Made by a program: the position numbers and the translations under genes
Notes under the pieces: model-generated
Database searches by the model: none
Told to the model about the DNA's origin: nothing
What the model saw: the letters and a program-made list of their open reading frames with translations, nothing else
In this document: piece by piece, positions 62,811 through 64,000 of the stretch
Layout: every line of letters starts with the position of its first letter
Position numbering within the stretch: position 1 is the first letter of the stretch
Assembly (NCBI GenBank): GCA_027019165.1
Contig: JALUXC010000024.1
Location: forward strand, 558,001 to 622,000
DNA: 64,000 nt
Origin: Pseudophaeobacter sp.
Lineage (GTDB): Bacteria > Pseudomonadota > Alphaproteobacteria > Rhodobacterales > Rhodobacteraceae
Direction of reading: 5' to 3'

Positions 62811-64000
62811 ATGGATACGTTTCTTTATCAAGCATCGATTTACCTGGCCGCCGCCGTTATTGCGGTCCCGATCGCCGCGCGTCTGGGCCTTGGGTCGGTC
62901 CTTGGATATCTCGCCGCCGGGATCCTGATCGGCCCGGTCTTTGGCCTCGTTGGTACTGAAACCCAGGATCTGCAACATTTTGCCGAGTTTGGCGTGGTAA
63001 TGATGCTGTTCCTCATCGGGCTTGAGCTGGAACCGCGCGCGCTTTGGGCGATGCGGCATAAACTCTTGGGCCTTGGCGGGCTGCAGATCCTGTTCAGCAC
63101 CCTGGCCCTGATGGGCGCCGCCATGGCCGCAGGCCAGCCTTGGCAGGTAAGCCTTGCCGTGGGTCTGGCGCTGTCGCTATCCTCGACCGCCATCGTGCTG
63201 CAGACACTCTCTGAAAAGGGGCTCATGCAGACCGGCGGCGGACGGGCGTCTTTTTCGGTTCTGCTGACGCAGGATATCGCAGTGATCCCCATCCTCGCCT
63301 TCCTGCCGCTGCTTGCCACGGGCTATGGCCCCCGCATCGGCAATGATGGCTCGATCCAGCGCGGCGAGGATGCAGCCCATGGCGGCGGCCACGGCTCCCT
63401 GTCGCTGGTCGAAGGCATGCCCGGCTGGGCGGTGACCCTGATCACCATCGGCGCCATTGCCTTTATCATTCTTGCGGGCATCTACCTGACGCGTCCTCTG
63501 TTCCGCTTCATCCACGCCTCCAACCTGCGCGAAATGTACACGGCGCTGGCGCTTTTGATCGTCGTTGGCATCTCTTTCCTGATGACCCTGGTCGGCCTCT
63601 CGCCTGCGCTTGGCGCCTTCCTGGCGGGTGTGGTTCTGGCGAACTCCGAATTCCGCCACGAGATGGAGAGCGACCTCAACCCTTTCAAAGGTCTTTTGCT
63701 TGGCCTCTTTTTCATCACCGTGGGTGCCGGCATCAACTACCGCTTGTTCCTTGCAAGCCCCGGCGATCTGATTGGACTTGCACTCCTGGTCATCGCCGCA
63801 AAAGGGCTGGTCCTGTTCTTTGTCGGCCGCGCCTTTGGCCTGCGCAGACGGGCGCAATGGCTGTTCACACTGGGTCTGGCTCAGGCCGGGGAATTCGGCT
63901 TTGTGCTGCTGGCCTTTTCACAGCAGCTGAACGTCATTCCCCCTGCGCTTTCAGAAAAATTACTGTTGGTCATTGCACTCTCGATGCTGATCACGCCGCT
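62811..64000 (+). CDS. CPA2-family monovalent cation/proton antiporter (KefB/C-like), 3' end outside the window
   Basis: The first 396 codons of a large antiporter are present (MDTFLYQASIYLAAAVIAV onward), with no stop before the right edge. Family marks are FLIGLELEPRALW, LALSLSSTAIVLQTL, LLTQDIAVIPILAFLP and GLAQAGEFGFVLLAF. Kef-type proteins exchange K+ or Na+ for H+, often under control of a C-terminal TrkA-N/RCK domain, which would lie beyond 64000. No strong ribosome site is seen before ATG 62811, but homology begins there. Confidence 0.9.
   Translation, partial: MDTFLYQASIYLAAAVIAVPIAARLGLGSVLGYLAAGILIGPVFGLVGTETQDLQHFAEFGVVMMLFLIGLELEPRALWAMRHKLLGLGGLQILFSTLALMGAAMAAGQPWQVSLAVGLALSLSSTAIVLQTLSEKGLMQTGGGRASFSVLLTQDIAVIPILAFLPLLATGYGPRIGNDGSIQRGEDAAHGGGHGSLSLVEGMPGWAVTLITIGAIAFIILAGIYLTRPLFRFIHASNLREMYTALALLIVVGISFLMTLVGLSPALGAFLAGVVLANSEFRHEMESDLNPFKGLLLGLFFITVGAGINYRLFLASPGDLIGLALLVIAAKGLVLFFVGRAFGLRRRAQWLFTLGLAQAGEFGFVLLAFSQQLNVIPPALSEKLLLVIALSMLITP

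Overview
The window looks like a chromosomal segment of a Rhodobacteraceae (Roseobacter-group) alphaproteobacterium. This rests on high GC, many solute importers of the TRAP, TTT and ABC types, an ArsR-ArsC fusion with an ArsJ operon, an H-NOX/diguanylate cyclase pair, and the gene order SPOR lipoprotein - D,D-carboxypeptidase - tmk - holB - tatD - metallo-hydrolase. The genus is inferred from gene content only; no search was run. I see no prophage, insertion sequence, CRISPR array or rRNA. There is one tRNA (Ser-UGA).

Layout. 0-7.3 kb (minus strand): the edge of a MarR regulator with a crotonase and a short-chain dehydrogenase (acyl-CoA catabolism); a MocR-type regulator; a cytoplasmic molybdopterin oxidoreductase; and an H-NOX-fold protein coupled to a diguanylate cyclase. 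The H-NOX protein has lost its heme-contact residues. 7.9-12.0 kb: an arsenic operon (arsR-arsC fusion, arsenate-linked GAPDH, arsJ, acr3) joined by four-base overlaps. 12.1-19.5 kb: an unusual metallo-beta-lactamase-fold protein, a tctCBA tripartite carboxylate importer, and a divergent three-gene regulatory unit (response regulator, histidine kinase, periplasmic binding protein). 19.5-26.7 kb: a racemase, LysR, DadA-like oxidase, TRAP importer and BASS-like carrier, probably for an amino acid or amino acid derivative. 26.7-33.5 kb: a lysozyme-fold protein, then a tartrate/D-malate dehydrogenase, LysR and TAXI-TRAP importer that share a putative operator.

33.6-46.6 kb: membrane-lipid and second-messenger genes. 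These are a flavin oxidoreductase, a cyclopropane-type fatty-acid methyltransferase and a cyclic-nucleotide-binding/CPBP membrane protein in one operon; a B12-type radical SAM enzyme and a lipid kinase on the other strand; then an overlapping operon of a dCache adenylate cyclase, a methyltransferase and two amino-acid-type ABC subunits with no ATPase; then a GT4 glycosyltransferase. 46.8-53.7 kb: tRNA-Ser and conserved housekeeping genes. 53.9-64 kb: metY, a SIMPL-domain protein, an 885-residue protein that appears to join a PilM/GspL-like cytoplasmic domain to a PilP/GspC-like periplasmic domain, an AT-richer small membrane protein, hppD with a divergent Lrp regulator, a soluble Aer-like PAS protein, and the start of a CPA2 cation/proton antiporter that runs off the window.

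The least ordinary parts are the heme-contact-less H-NOX/DGC pair, the cyclase-ABC operon near a cyclic-nucleotide-binding membrane protein, and the PilM/PilP-like fusion. Across the window, three independent importer operons carry a stem-loop between the binding-protein gene and its permease genes.
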